DNA of 64,000 nucleotides from Paralvinella palmiformis (GCA_025642065.1 JAODUP010000951.1:146001-210000); one strand, 5' to 3'. Positions 1 to 13,391 are shown, numbered from the stretch's first letter. The notes: a model not told the origin generated them from the letters alone. Made by a program: numbers and translations.

Positions 1-335
1 TATTTTTCCACAGTAATACACAGATTAAATATTCCCAATATTCTCGCCTACATGCTGTTTAGAGCAATGTAAACAGTCACAGACATATATTATGTTAGAT
101 GAGCAACACTTTAAATTGCCTATTATTCTATGTGTTTTATTGGCAAAGGTATTTGTAGTATTGTGACAAGAACACAATAACTCGCATGATCTACATCTCA
201 TGTGATTTTGAATAAAATCCCAATTTAAGATAAACTGCAACCTGAGATATCATGTTATATTTAGAATAGGTATAAATAAGCTAACGTTATATTGGTGTAT
301 ATTGAGTAACAATGATACTCCAGTTGTTTGTTTAT
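1..335. other. No recognised feature
   Basis: AT-rich sequence. A minus-strand open frame over 25-240 has no recognisable domain or splice context. I see nothing else that can be supported. Confidence 0.5.
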
Positions 336-432
336 GTGTTTTAGGATACATATAAAGAGGCAACAGGCAAATAGCATTAACATATCTAAACATCCTTTGA
401 GACCTACCTCCATAAATCTAAATATAATACAC
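336..432 (+). repeat. R1 dispersed repeat, left-end fragment
   Basis: About 95 bases match the left end of the R1 family seen in full near 17.84 kb and 41.99 kb: a TTAGG-GATACAT-like start, then a GAGGCAACAGGC core and the ACATATCTAAACATCC block. The match stops after the AAATCTAAATA motif. It is truncated and has no coding capacity. Confidence 0.7.
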
Positions 433-439
433 CTATAGA

Positions 440-1640
440 AGAAGGCTCGACCAACTTTGATACTGACTGCCCCAGTCGGTAAATCTGGAATGACCAGATA
501 AGATATGCCATCCTGCGTTGCCCCATCTTAAGCCCGCACGGGTGATAGAGGTAGTGAACACCCAGACCAGGGCGGAGGGTTCGGATCCGCAGTCCAACAG
601 GACAAATAACGTAAGAAATTAAATTTGCAAAACAGCTCGAGTCCTATTGGCGTCATAGGGTGTTTTGCATTTTAAGCGATTCATCTCCCCGTTCAGATCT
701 CTCTGGGTAGACCGTGAATCCTCGGGTAATCGTATTTTACTCATACTGGTGCTGAAAGAGCTCAGGGCGAACTATTTTAAATGGCCTGATATCAGGGAAC
801 GTTCAAATGAATGCGCTTCATGGAGACATCATGCTTGGCCAGTAAATGAAAAACACGACAGGATCTTCCCGTAGCGCTTAGGCCAAATTTAAAAAATCCG
901 TGCCAGCCCTTAACCAACTTTATTAGCCTTAATTGTTGCTAGTAAATCCACCTGTTGTAGCGGCAGACCACGTCAACAAAAGTGACCGCATACCTATATG
1001 TTTTGCGCCGAAACCGGCTATTTGGTAGTTACAGAAGATCTTCCTGGTGGACATCTTCGGGATGAGTATCTGCAGTGTACGATTTTTACAATAACCTCCT
1101 GAAGGCCAAATACTGATATAAATATCTCCTCCTTTGTACCATAGATAACTTCCTATTAGATAGCAAGACAGAAGACGTGTAAAGGGATAATGCTGAGGAC
1201 CATGGCATGTTCGACATCAGCGACCTATCCAAATAACACTCGCACCACACTATTCCAAGCCAAGAGGTACTCGGGATGGTAAAGGACGAGTGTATTGGAC
1301 GTTCAATCGCCGAACAAATGAAGCTGCAGAGAAAGTTATAATCCATCTTTGAGCCTGTTGGAACAAAATATAAAAAATAGGCTTAATGTCTGAAGAAGCA
1401 TATTCAACATGAGCAGTAGAAGGGGGGGGGGATATTCTCTAACAAGACATTCTGCCACTAGAAGGTTGTGCTGCAATTTGAGAGCCACTATATAATTTGA
1501 GAAGCATCTCAACAGGATTTACCTTATGTCTTCGACAGCAAACGCTGAATCCAGAAAAATGGAGTGGACACCTCGGTGTATGGCCATGAAGACATGTTTT
1601 CCTACGAGTAGATGTTGCTGGATAAATACGGGGTAAGCAC
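440..1640. repeat. Diverged dispersed repeat, copy 1 (pair with 6290-7490)
   Basis: This stretch aligns by eye with 6290-7490 over more than 1 kb. Shared landmarks in the same order are CAGTCGGTAAATCTG, TCATCTCCCCGTTCA, CATACTGGTGCTGAAAGAG, ATCATGCTTGGCCAG, GCGCCGAAACCGGCTAT and GATAAATACGGG. Both copies are heavily mutated and no frame stays open. In this copy the repeat runs into a non-LTR ORF1-like tail, so the unit may be the 5' region and ORF1 of a non-LTR element. That link is inferred. Confidence 0.6.
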
Positions 1641-1950
1641 TCCATCTAAGGATCTCGTCGGATGAGTTACAGAATATCGACATAATTAGGGCGCACCGAA
1701 CTGGAACAAAAGGCAAGTATTCCAGGGCTATAGAAGCTACGGTAAATGATGTCGGCAAAACGTGATCTGGCAAAACACAGGGAACCTAAAAGGAACTAGC
1801 TTCAGTGTAATTAACCAGCTGCCGAGAGAACTTGATGAGAGGCGACGACAGTTATTTCCTGAGTTAAAGAACGCCAAACAAAATAACGAAAGAGTAAACT
1901 GGCTTCGTGAGAGGCTCCTCTTGGATGGAAAAATCAAAGAAGTTTGACGT
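1640..1950 (+). pseudogene. Non-LTR retrotransposon ORF1 C-terminal fragment
   Basis: The plus-strand frame at 1762-1947 reads NLKGTSFSVINQLPRELDER and continues with RRRQLFPELKNAKQNN and LRERLLLDGKI. This is the pattern of the C-terminal domain of L1-type ORF1 proteins (an LKGT block, then PxEL/ERRxxLxP, then a basic RDRLYxDG-like ending). ORF1 proteins bind element RNA and act as chaperones. The upstream part is frameshifted, and no intact EN/RT frame follows directly. It is a dead fragment. Confidence 0.6.
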
Positions 1951-3319
1951 GACGCCGTTATATATAAAACTCTGGCATAGTTCATGTAGCTGCGGATATA
2001 AATGTCAAACGTACTCCTTTCATTTCACTCCAGGAGAGTTCGTTCCAGTGATCTATAGTTAATTTGAAATACACTGATCACGTGATTCCAGCACTACATG
2101 CTATCTACAGGGATACACGTGTCGCTCGAGCCACTCATAATATCTACGCGTATTGCATCATGTATGGAGATGCAGTCATCGAACACTACGAGGACAATGA
2201 CACCAGCGATCTTATGATTTGTGTCACTAGATGATACAGCCGGAGTCACTTGGGACCAGCAAGATTCAACCACATTTTTGACGCCTGCAAACAAGTGTTG
2301 GAGTTACAAGTGATTCACAACTAGTTCATGCACTAAATCCCAATAACATGAAGTTCTAGTCGGTCATGAATTGTTAAGAATCATCATCATGTATTAATAT
2401 TATACATGTATGTACATATGTGAACGTATATATATATATATATATATTGTATGTATGTGTATGTATATACAGCCGTGTCATTCTGGGTATATATGAATGT
2501 GCGTAGAGTTGAGTATGGCACTGCATAATCCAGAAACAGTAATTTACTGAATAGTAAGTATCAGTAAGTGAAATAGGTATGTAAAAGAGGCCCAATATAT
2601 TAGTAGTAATTGACTACGATTCCCTTTCCGTATATAGGTAACTGGATGCGAACTTTAGCATGACAAGTCAGTTTTGTTGCGGCATTGTAAAATCAAGCTC
2701 AAATTTTGCAATTATCTGTATTCACCGGGCAAAATAACAGCAACAAGGTGATTCGAGTATTAGCATTATGGCGGCTGTTACAGATATTTTTAGCAACAAG
2801 CTTATTTCCTACGGTATAGCCATATTGTACACATTGTCTACGTCCTGTGAATAATGTTTATGTTAGCAAAAAAATTAATTCGTATGTTATGTTATACAAG
2901 TATGATATACATAAACATGTTTAATTTCATTATCAAATGGGGGGGGGGGGCAAATGGTCCGACCAAATTGATTAAATTTTCCAGGTTGCTTTTACAGTTT
3001 TTATATTGCATCCTTCTTTGTACTGTGTATTTACGAATAATAGCGTTCATGTGAATGAGAGAATGGGTACAGTATCCTCACTTTGTAATTCTTTATTTGC
3101 ACCAGTTTATGGTCTAGGACAGACTCTGTTGTTTTGTTTACTTCATAGAATTTATGTATCAATGGGATTGTCAGATGATCAAGTTTACATTCATCCCGAT
3201 AGTAACCATGTGATGTACAATTTCAATAATTGTCAATTATTATCAAACCCAGGAACACATTATAATATATTCAAGTTGAATGATCAATTGCAGGTCATGT
3301 AACTTTTTCACAGATGAGG
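1951..3319. other. Intergenic, simple tracts only
   Basis: No gene recognised. It holds a short TA tract (2427-2448) and a run of ten or more G at about 2940-2950. Open frames in this stretch are short and lack family motifs. Confidence 0.5.
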
Positions 3320-5690
3320 GACAGTCCCTCGAATGATTTTGAGAATATACATAACCAAGATTTAGACAAAGATTTGGATGATTTTGATATTTCACCATAG
3401 GATATAGTCAATGCAAATTATAAATATTATGAAGCGGGTGAACTTAAAACATTATCTGATGAGCTAAAATCATCATGGTCATATTTTCATATTAACTGTG
3501 AGGGCTTAGTAGTACATTGGGATACTTTCTATTTGCTAATTCGTGATATGGACACTGAAACATTTGCCTTTGATTATTGGACTTAGTGAAGCTTATAGGA
3601 CTTAGTGAAGCTTATAGTCTTGAATTACATGATTATCATAAACAGATTAGAAGAAATAGGGAAGGCGTCCAAGCTAACAGTGGATGGGTAGGGATATTTA
3701 TTAAGGATTCTATAACATATACTTTACGAGTTTGTTTGTTTTTATTCCGCATGTATTCGTAGCTCATTTTATACAGGTGGTAAGTAAGCATTAGAGGAAT
3801 AAAATTATTGGAGTTATTTACAGGCCGAATACTACAATAAAGTTCTCTTCTTGAGTATGATACAGCCAAAATACAAGGAAATATTTTGGAAAAACGATCA
3901 CACCGCATACAAAATATATCAAAAGAGAATCATGGATGACGACGGGTCTACTGACATCATCAATAAATTATTCAAAAAGAAACTGTCAAAGCCTACAAAT
4001 ATCACCAAATATAAAACCTATTATAAAGTATATAACACGACAAAGCGGCAACTGAAAATATGGTATTCAATTCAAATAAACACAACATCAAACAAACGTG
4101 GATATAATTTAGGAATTTAAACCGAAAACAATAATAAGAAGGTAACCAATAAAAGAGTAACTGGCGAATTATTCAGTAATTATTTCGCTAATGTAGAAAA
4201 AAACGTCCAAAGCAAAATACCAAAAACAGAATGAAACATTTGAAAAGTAGGTAAGTCATGACATTACATCCCGGGCCCGGTAAATGTCATAGACATATTA
4301 GACATCGCTTACCCACTAACTGTCATTTTCAGAGAGAAAAATAATATAATAGTCTAGGTCATACCTATCCATAAATCTGGTGAAATATAACATTTTACAG
4401 TTACAGACCAATCAGACTACTGCCTGCATTCCCGAAATTAATAGAAAACATAATGTACACTAGAATAGTATCCTTCATAGGGAAACATAACACATTATGC
4501 AAACACCAATAAGGCTTTCGAAAGCGTCATACTACAACAGGTCCACTAATACATTTTCTGAATGCCAAAAACAAAGTAGAAACCAACAAAGGGAATTTTC
4601 GTTGATTTAAAGAAGGCTTTTGACACAACATATCATGAAATATTATTGCAAACATTAAGACGATTTGGGATTATTGGTATTGCAAATGATTGGTTACGTA
4701 GCTATCTGACAAATAGGAAACAATATGTTAATTATGACAATCATTCGTCGAAAATATTGGAAGTGACATGTGGGATTCCCCAGGATTCTATTTTAGGCCC
4801 CCTTCTGTTTATCTTGTACTTCAATGATATTGCTAATGCCCTTCCCACATCCAATGTATTATTTTCTGCTGATGCTATGACATTATATTATTCACACACT
4901 TATATAAAATACCTCTAATTTAATGCTAACTTTCGTTGCAAAATGTATTTAAATGGTTTTGTGTTAATATACTATGCCTAAATGCCGTCAAAACGAAGTG
5001 TCACATTATATGTCTAAGACAGAGGAAATATAATCAAACAAATGTACAACCAACTATAAAGGAATACGAAATAGCTCAAATTGGAAGTATTGAGAGGAGA
5101 AAATGACCTGGAAGTAGCATATTCAACATATAAATAATAAAATATCATGAAGCTAGTTCATAATAAATAAAGTAAAGAACTTCTTGCCTAAGTCCGCACT
5201 ACAAACTTTATAATTTCCATTAATACTTTGTCGAACACTCTATGGAATAACAGCATGGGGTCCAGCAATTCACATTGATGAAATTATGAAACATTTAAAC
5301 TTCTAAAAAGGGCTATTTGAATAATAAATAAGATGGCACACAGATCACACACTGATCCTTTGTTCAAAACCTGTAAATACGAAAAATATCAAACGTGTAT
5401 CAACAACAGTCTATTATATACGTGCATTCTATAAACTCCATGTCATACAAAACTATATTTCGTCATAATTACGCTATTCACCCACACATGCATACCAGGC
5501 GATCTTTAATTATCTATACTGATATACCAAGTGAGAAATAAATTTGTCGAATAACTTTTAATATTCGAAAGCTGTGGAACAAATGAATGGAAATATTAGA
5601 CGTGCATAAATCCAAACCTGGCATTAAAGATCAGATAAAAAACTTACTATTTAACAAATACCTTCATAGCGTTAAATGCACAAACAAAAT
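3320..5690 (+). pseudogene. Degenerate non-LTR retrotransposon (EN-RT), Jockey/CR1-like
   Basis: Pieces of one element appear in order. At about 3478-3760 an endonuclease-like stretch (YFHINCEGL, GLSEAYSLELHDY, GWVGIFIKDS) matches the APE-type pattern of non-LTR elements. At 3900-4250 lies the EN-RT linker. At 4590-4915 is reverse transcriptase: VDLKKAFDTTYHEILL (RT motif with the first catalytic Asp region), ANDWLRSYLTNRKQYV, then GIPQDSILGPLLFILYFNDI. The usual FADD active-site box reads FSADAMTLYY, so the catalytic pair is lost. A C-terminal IRLWN-like region is near 5570-5690. A 19-base tandem duplication lies at about 3581-3618. Many stops and frameshifts mean it cannot move itself. Confidence 0.85.
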
Positions 5691-5796
5691 TGTAAACAAT
5701 GCCATCCTATATTATGATACCAGTTTATAAACTTATAGGCACATTTTGTTTTGCCCTGGACCGGAAGCTGACAAAACTAAAACAAAAGTTATTATA

Positions 5797-5861
<65 letters not shown>

Positions 5862-6289
5862 AGAACATATATTATCTGGATTAGTTAATATATATTGTCT
5901 TTAATATACACTCATGAAACACAGAATTTTCAAAAAAAATCTGAAACTTTTCAAACAATGGCATGACTGTAGGGGGAAATCCGGAACATTTGTTCTGCCG
6001 ATTTCTGCGGATTTCCGGATAAATCCGGGAAAGCTTCATCGGAGATTATTATTATTATTATTTATTATTATCATTATTGTTATGATTTATTGCATACTGC
6101 ATTCATTTTCCCTTAATACTGTTCCCCGATGGGCATTTTACATATCTGTAAATTGTGTCCTATTCTGTTTCACGTGTCAATCTTGATTTACGTATATTTT
6201 TAAATGAATTCCATTGTTATTGCTATTCTCTCTGAATTCCTGCATTATACTCCTGTTTCGATTCAATTCATTCCACTGGATGTCATGAG
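5691..6289. other. TA microsatellite and AT-rich spacer
   Basis: A TA array covers about 5800-5856 and a short TTA tract lies at about 6048-6070. The 90-codon open frame at 5914-6186 is low-complexity towards its end and shows no recognisable domain, so I do not call it a gene. Confidence 0.6.
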
Positions 6290-7490
6290 GTATCACGAGC
6301 AGTTCTTGCCGGAAGAAGGAACGAGTGGGCCCCTGTAACAGATAGAGAACCCAGTCGGTAAATCTGAAGTGACCGGATAAGATCGGTCATCCTACGGTGT
6401 TTCATCTCTAGCCCGCTCGCTTGGTAGAAGTAACGAACGGCCAGGCCAGAGAGGAGATTCTGATCCGTATTCCAGCAGGGCAAAGAGCGCAAGGGGAAGA
6501 TGTTTGCGAAACTGCTCAACTTCTAATTATGTCAGAAGGCATTTGCAACTTAAATGATTTATCTCCCCGTTCAAATCTCACTGGGTAGACCTTAAATCCT
6601 GAGGTAATCGCATTTCTCGAGCATACTGGTGCTGAAAGAGCCGCTCGGACAGATTCAGGTCGAAACGATCCAGAACGGCCTGATATCATTGAACGTCTAC
6701 ATGACTGCGCTTCACGATATATCATGCTTGGCCAGCAACTGAAAAAGACGACCAGATCTACCCGTAGTACCTAGTAGGTCACTATAAAGGCTCAATTCCA
6801 TATATCCTTGCGAGGCCACAAACAACTTTTTAGCCTCTTTTGTTGTCACTGACTCCGTGTTTTGTAGCGGGAAGCCACATCAACAAAAGTGATCGCATTT
6901 TTATATGTTTGCGCCGAAACCGGCTATGTAATAAATACAGGAGGTCTTTCTGGTAGACCTTGTTCGTCATTTACACATCGAAACTTGCAAGTTCACCTCC
7001 TTTGTAAACACATAAATAACATCCTCCTCGATAGCGAGACATAAGACGTGTAAAACTCTAAAGCTGACACCATCGACCTATCCAAATTACACTTGCACCA
7101 CATCATGCAAAGCCAAATGGTACTTCGGATGGTTATAGACGTGTCTATAGAACGTCCTATCGCCGAACAAATGAAGCTGTGAAGAAAGTTGTAACTCGTC
7201 CTCGAGCCTGGTAGAAAAGAACATAAAATAGGATTAAGGTCTGAAGACGACGGCTGTGAAGACGAATATTCAACACGAGCAGTAGAAGGAGGAGCTATTC
7301 TATAAGAAGACATTCCACCATAAGACTACCATATTTTAGTGAAGCACCCCAATAGGATTTTCTTTATTCCTCTGACTCTAATCCTTCGATCACGAAAAAT
7401 GGAGTGGACCTCCTGGCGTATAGCTTTAAGCACGTCTTATCCTACGAATAGGCTTTCCTTGATAAATACGGGTTGATCATCCCATCTGGA
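6290..7490. repeat. Diverged dispersed repeat, copy 2
   Basis: Partner of 440-1640, with the same ordered landmarks (CAGTCGGTAAATCTG, TCATCTCCCCGTTCA, GCGCCGAAACCGGCTAT). Differences are scattered substitutions and small indels, which implies an old family and not a recent local duplication. No intact frame was found on either strand. Confidence 0.6.
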
Positions 7491-8042
7491 GTCAACTAGT
7501 TGTCAGAAGGCATTACAAGTAGTTATTTCCGGGCGAAACAAGCAACTCTGTTATCTAATGGGTTGGACATATGACTTTCGTATGCATGGTCATGGTGTGT
7601 GGGAGATCTGAGATTCGAACATCATGGACAACGGCTCCCTGGTACAATGCGTTCACGGTAATATTCCATTAAATATCTACGTTATCTTCACTGCGTGACA
7701 GATCAGATTATTCGTCGTTTAATCTATGGTATGCGCATGTTGTTGTTGTTGTTTTTTCAACATCTGCAGTACCTGTGATAAACCATGCAGGTAACGCTCT
7801 GGAGATGCCAGGCGCGGACGTTTTGCTGCACGGTCGTTGAAAGCGCGTCCGCCGTCATAACCGTGTGCCAGATACAGACACGACCACCTTCTCTGCTGAC
7901 TGCAACGAGTGAACCCCAAACCGGATACCGGCTGGTCGCACTAATTGGCATGTACGCTTGTCCCATGGCACCACTATGGCTATGGTGATACAAATAGGAG
8001 CAATTCCATCCCATGTAATGACGTAACGATCAATCAATCCAT
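7491..8042. other. Unassigned patch, partly GC-richer
   Basis: About 7780-7990 is visibly richer in G and C than its surroundings, and several overlapping frames stay open for 60-85 codons on both strands. Open frames on both strands are expected in GC-richer DNA. None shows a motif I recognise. A poly-Q-coding CAA/TTG run lies at about 7740-7756. Confidence 0.35.
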
Positions 8043-8933
8043 TTGTGGCTGCATCTCCATCGATATGGCCCAACACTTATAAAGATTGTTTCACTAATAG
8101 AGACATTCTACAACCACTGTGAATGCAGTGTCATCCTCAGTAATACATCTTCTGAGTGGTTCCTAGTGAAATCGGGTGTTAGACAGGGCTGTATCCTCTC
8201 ACCCATCATCTTAGTCGTCATCGACTGGGTCATGCGGAAAACTACATCAGATAAACCCAGGGGTATCCAGTGGACTCTCCTTTCCCAGTTAGAAGACCTC
8301 GACTTTCCTGATGACCTTGCATTTCTATCAATAAAGCTTCACCATCTGCAGGAAAAAACTGATTGATTAGAGAGATATGCAAAGCAAACTGGGCTTACCA
8401 TCACTACATCCAAGACACAAGTGATGAGCATCAACACCACACCAACCGCACCTGTTACCGTAAATGGTGAACCACTTGAGTTTGTACAGGACTTTACCTA
8501 CCTGGGTAGTCTCATCAGCAAAGAAAATGGAGGCCAAAAAGACATCAAAGCAATACTCCCTAAAGCCCGCTGTGTTTTCGCCAAACTGCTGAACATTTGG
8601 AAGTCTAACCAATACACCACCAAAACAAATATAAGACTTTACAACAGTAATGTGAAGTCCACCCTACTGTATGGCTCAGAGTGCTGGCGAGTGGTTAAAT
8701 GGGACATGGCGAAGATCAATGCGTTCCATAATGGATGTTTAAGAAAGATCTGCCGAATATTCTGGCCAAATAATATTTCCAACGTGGAACTCTATAAGAA
8801 GACAGGTTGCAACAGTGCTCTCCTCGAAATCAAACGCCGACGACTGAGATGGCTAGGACACGTCCTGCGAATGCCCAAAGACAGGAACTTGTGGCAAAAC
8901 ATCGTTTGGCAGTATTTTTCTAAATTATTCTAA
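8043..8933 (+). pseudogene. Non-LTR reverse transcriptase, C-terminal half
   Basis: Two adjoining plus frames give the second half of a reverse transcriptase. The first has VKSGVRQGCILSPIILVVID, then DDLAFLS, which corresponds to the (F/Y)xDD-A box region. The second (8421-8933) has TYLGSLISKENGG, LYNSNVKSTLLYGSECW and the C-terminal RRRLRWLGHVLRMP block. The wording fits elements whose endonuclease is often database-labelled craniofacial-development-protein-2-like. A stop at about 8367 separates the halves. The N-terminal RT and endonuclease are absent, so the copy is 5'-truncated. Confidence 0.8.
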
Positions 8934-9540
8934 AACAATAAACCTTTTTGTTATTCTGTTAATGTTTTATTCTATCAATCTTGTCACTAGGACCCAACTG
9001 TCACCAACCAAAAGTCCTTAGATCAGCATATTAAATCGCCCGTCAGTGGTTCCATGGAAATAAGACTCATTCTCCTATCGAATGATAACAAATATATTGT
9101 AGCCATAGAATATGGATCAGTAATGGTGAATCCGGGTAATGGTCGGGTTGTACTGATTCTTTTAGTAACCATCAGAAACCAAATTAGCATATTCATCTAT
9201 GTTGTTGGCTATTGTTGTGTGAACCTGTTTCGGTCCGCATGCATCAGACAGTTCAGGTGACAGCAGTGATTTTGTTCAAATGGTACAAATTGAGTAAAAC
9301 TAAAAAGTGTAGTAGCGATTGTATGCACACAATTACAGTAGTGAATGATATATCACCTATTAACTGTACCCGATTCAGTTCGCTCTACGGAAGCCAATTG
9401 AAAAACTGTAAACAAGCAAACATGCCTCGAGCAGCGGCAGAAGACAGTTCTCGGTGGACACCGAACGTTAGTGGAATTAAACAGCGCCCGAACTGACACT
9501 AAAAGAAAACAAAAGAGAAAATTTAAGGCTATTCAAGAGA
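8934..9540. other. Unassigned flank upstream of gag-like region
   Basis: No gene recognised. By position this could contain the leader or LTR of the Ty3/gypsy element that follows, but I cannot find a matching terminal repeat near 16.9 kb, so no LTR is claimed. Confidence 0.4.
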
Positions 9541-10359
9541 CGATGGAATAACTACACTCTACTGACAGGCATGGATAAGCAGGACCGAGCACTACAAGTC
9601 GCGATGTTTGAAAACTGTTTGACAGACGACGTAGTAAAAATCCTTAACGGTTTCAGCTTTGAGACACCGGAATTCGTGCGAACAGTAAAAGAGATAATAA
9701 CGAAATTTGCAATTGGTGACGTAAACGACCCTATGGAAAGATTTTTGTTTAATGGTCTAGCACAGTAGGAAGGAGAAGATTTTGAAAATTATCTCTCAGA
9801 TGTCTGTATACAGGCACCAACATCCACGTTCTGCGACACGTTTGAAGACGCCATGATTAGAGACAAAACTGTGTTAGGAGTCAAGAGTGATGAAACACGT
9901 GAAAATACGAAACCTCGACCTAACAAAGTAAATTGACATATGCCAAGCAGCACAATCCGCTCATTCGCACAGAAAGGTGTTGGAACTGGATACCTTACAC
10001 ATAATACACACTCGCCATAGAGAAAGAAGAGACCGAGAGCAAATGTGTAAATGCGTAAACGCAAGTATTGTGGCACAGTTCATATCTTTGAAAAGAAAAG
10101 CTGCCCCGAGTATAGCAACACCCGTGACAAATGTGGAAAAGCGAGCCATTTTATGTCACAATGCATGTCGCGTAGTGAAAACGGAAGAAAAAACAACAAC
10201 GAGCGACGAACTACAGAAAATGAAGCACACGTGGTGTTAGGATGCATCATCTTATTGAGGATGATGATGACATTAACAGCACATAATCCAAATGGTGTAA
10301 TACGCTGACATAACATGGCAGGCAGAAAGATGTCAGATAGACACAGGCTCATCAGTTAA
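9541..10359 (+). pseudogene. Ty3/gypsy gag and start of protease (left half of a split element)
   Basis: The capsid-like part reads MDKQDRALQVAMFENCLTDD and continues to about 9910 with one stop at 9766. It is followed by a zinc-knuckle region at 10058-10170 (CGTVHIFEKKSCPEY, then CGKASHFMSQC), the nucleic-acid-binding arrangement of gag nucleocapsids. At 10335-10358 the frame reads QIDTGSSV, the aspartic protease active site. Reading then stops because another element is inserted. The continuation (NILPIDYA) is found 4.2 kb away at 14581. Gag would form the particle and protease would cut the polyprotein. Stops and frameshifts show it is defunct. Confidence 0.85.
10356..10359 (+). repeat. 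Target-site duplication TTAA (left)
   Basis: TTAA immediately precedes the inserted minus-strand non-LTR element and recurs at 14581-14584. Removing the insert and one TTAA rejoins the protease frame from DTGSSV to NILP, which supports the call. Confidence 0.7.
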
Positions 10360-10708
10360 GTAAGTAAGTAAGTAATTTTATTCGATGATATTTACAGTAG
10401 CATTATTACGTTGTTTATCGCATAATATTATTTACAATCATATGCCATCAGGCCAACAGACAAGAAAAAAGCTGTAACCTCCAACATAAAGACTAAACGT
10501 GTAGAACATAATTGATTATACGAGGAGGCACAGTGGCCTAAAAGTTGCATATTTAACCATCTATGTCCACTCTCCAAGTGCGCTGATTATGGCGATAGCA
10601 TAACATAATATAAGGTAATATTGTACAATATATTATACAATATATGTAATTCATAAATGACTTTGTTAATTTGAATTCGTAAGAAATATCTTTACAGATC
10701 TATTAAAG

Positions 10709-12191
10709 CTATGTTGAGACCTCAACTGTCTTATTGTTTATATCATTTTGTACCATATTGTAGGTGCTAGGTAAATAAATGTCTTTGATAAAAATGTTGT
10801 TTTTCTGTATTGTATGTGTGGCTGGTGAAGGCATCTTGTTTCGTGAAAACAATACTGTTCTCATACTGTGTGTACTTAAGATGTGCTTAATTTTATTGAG
10901 GGCATATAGTCCACCAGATATTTTTGATCTATAGCTATCTATATGTTCATGCCAGTTTAGGTTTTCATCTATTAGTAGTCCCAGAAATTTGACACATTTA
11001 CCTCGATTATTAATTGTATTATCTAATTTTAATACATGTGTGTCCGACTTAACATTCTTATTTTTTTTAGAAGAGTACATGATGTGTTTTGCTTATATTT
11101 AAAGGTAATTTATTCGCCTTAAACCACTCAGCTAATGATGCAATGTCTTGATTAACGAGTTTATATAATTCAGTAATAGTTTTACCAGATACATAAATTG
11201 TTGTATCATCTGCAAATAGTATACATGCGGTGCACCGGAGGGATCCTGGAAGATCATTCGAGTATAAAATGAAGAGGAGTTGTCCCAATACAGATCCCTG
11301 GGGTACACCACAAGTTATGGGAAATAATTTTGAATCAATACATTTATAATAGACATACTGTTTTCTCTCTGCTAGATAGCTCCTGAACCACTCCCAAGGC
11401 AACACCGCGTATGCCGTAATGGCATAAATGTTACATAAAAGATTGTGATTTATTGTATCAAAGGCCTTAGAGAGCTCCAGAAACACAGAAAGAGTATAAT
11501 TACTCGATTCCAATGCAAGCAGAGTATCATAACTAAATTTGGAAACTGCATTTATTGTGGACTGACATTTTTTTCATATATTTTGGATATGCTAGGTAAA
11601 AGCGAAATTGTTCTATAATTTGTAAAACTTTGTTTATCTTTTGATTTATATTTTGGTATTACTTTTGCAAATTTAAGTTTTGACGGGAAAACACCAGTTT
11701 CCATCGATTTATTTACAGCTATGCTAAGTGGTAACGAAATGACAAGCTTGATAATAGTCATGTCCACAACTCGTTTTGAGTTTTAGAGAATGTATGGTGT
11801 TTATTATTTCTTTACTGTCAATAGGACGAGAATATAGAGATGTTGCTTTCTTACATGTTGGCATGTAGGTTTGATAATTTGTGCTGGACGGTGATATATT
11901 AGAAGCATATTTAGGTCCAATCTCAGAGAAAAATTCGTTAAATTGGTCTGCAATGTAAGTGGGGTCGTTTTCAATTGTGTTATCTATTTTGAATAAATTG
12001 GATATTGATGTTTTATGGTTTTTTCTGTTGATTATCTCTTTTAATGTGTTCCATGTTTTCTTAATGTATGATTTGTATTGTTGAAATAAGTTACCATAAT
12101 ATAGTTCCCTTTGCTTACGTTTGATTCTGGTAAAGTTATGTTTGTAAGTTATATATTTAACATGTTCCCGTGATACGTTTTCTTTACCCAA
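10709..12191 (-). pseudogene. Reverse transcriptase of the nested non-LTR element
   Basis: Reading on the minus strand, the linker (12191-11724) has KRKQRELYYGNLFQQYKSYI and a STSCGHD-like motif before RT (LKTSCGHDYY). RT pieces follow: SFTNYRTISLLPSISKIYEK (fingers), FLELSKAFDTINHNLL (first catalytic Asp), TCGVPQGSVLGQLLFILYSN, and an intact FADDTTIY box at about 11200-11225. KFLGLLIDENLNWHEHID in the last piece is the thumb-region motif. Catalytic residues look present. Frameshifts at about 11730, 11550 and 11070 split the frame. Its role would be target-primed reverse transcription. Confidence 0.88.
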
Positions 12192-12549
12192 TTACTTTTT
12201 ATAAAGTTTATCTAAGTGTTTTGAGGAATGTAGGATTCAGGGGGTTATCCATGGTTCTGGTATTACTTGTTTGGCAGGTATTTTGGTTATCTTTTTAGGT
12301 GCAAAATATTCTAGAACATCATTTATTTTATCTATAATTGTGTTGTAACACGTTTCAACATCACTTGACCTTAGACTAGACCAATCTGTTTTTGATAAGG
12401 CCTCACAAATTTGTTGATAGTGTTCTTATTGAATTTTCTAAGCTCAAAGATTAAAGGCTCAGTTTTCATGGATTTATATTTTTCGGAAAACAAGAACACT
12501 GGTAAATGATCTGATGTATTATTTAATATTATTCCTGATGCTAATTTAA

Positions 12550-13035
12550 TTACTTTACTTTTTCTGAGTTGATGGACCTTTTCCTAAATGCAGGCTTCCT
12601 TTGATCGGTTCCCAACACAATGTCTTTTTGAATATGTTGGAGGTTATTTAAAATCGTTTCATAGTAACTAATCGATAATATTTCACTGGTATTAGGAACT
12701 CGGTATATTTCACCAAAGATACAATTTACTCTTTTTGAGTGAGCCTCCACAAATTTTGATTCAAATTTACCGTCGATATTAACAGAAATATCATTACGGA
12801 TAATGTAATTTAAATCATCCCTGATGTACATAGCAACACCACCCCGTGAACCAGTCTGTCTATTTCTGCAGACTAATTTATAACCCGGAATTGTATAAAA
12901 TACATAGTTGTTATCAGTTAAGAATATTTCACACAGCATTATGTAATACATATTAATTTTTATATCGTGGAATAGAGAGATTATTTCTTTCAGCTCTCTA
13001 AATTTGTTTGGGAAACTGCGAATATTGAAATGCAT
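12550..13035 (-). pseudogene. APE-type endonuclease of the nested non-LTR element
   Basis: The frame starts MHFNIRSFPNKFRELKEIIS, matching the N-terminal strand of apurinic-type endonucleases. It continues with a degraded ETWL motif (CEIFLTDNN) and SRGGVAMYIRDDLNYI, a block well kept in CR1/Jockey-like endonucleases. The C-terminal catalytic histidine part (SDHLP-like) lies near 12500 in another frame (residues around ASDHLPVFL on the minus strand). The enzyme would nick target DNA. The change of the expected Glu-Thr-Trp context suggests loss of activity. Confidence 0.8.
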
Positions 13036-13391
13036 TGTATAATATTTGAAATGTTATGCATTTGCCAATACTGGTGTTCGATTTCATAGTAGTTACTGTC
13101 ATTGTGGAAAGCATCCAGTGGATTTGCTCCATCATTGTCATCATAATAGTTATTTAACAGACAGTTGAGGTTGTGATCATCATCTTCAATATTCAATTTA
13201 TCATTTTGATTAAAATAAAAAGATTAGGTTTATGTTCATTACATTCCCTATCATTCCATTTTATACTTAAATATTCAATAGCACACCTTGGACAGCAGAC
13301 AAAGCGGTGAAACGTAGACTAATTACACATATAAAACAAAACATAATTAAAACATGCATAGTCAACTAGTATAATTATGCAAGACAAAATA

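Noticed and set aside
7719..8014. Overlapping 60-85 codon frames on both strands in a GC-richer patch
   Set aside because: No domain, splice sites or codon pattern favour one frame. GC-richer composition alone lengthens frames.
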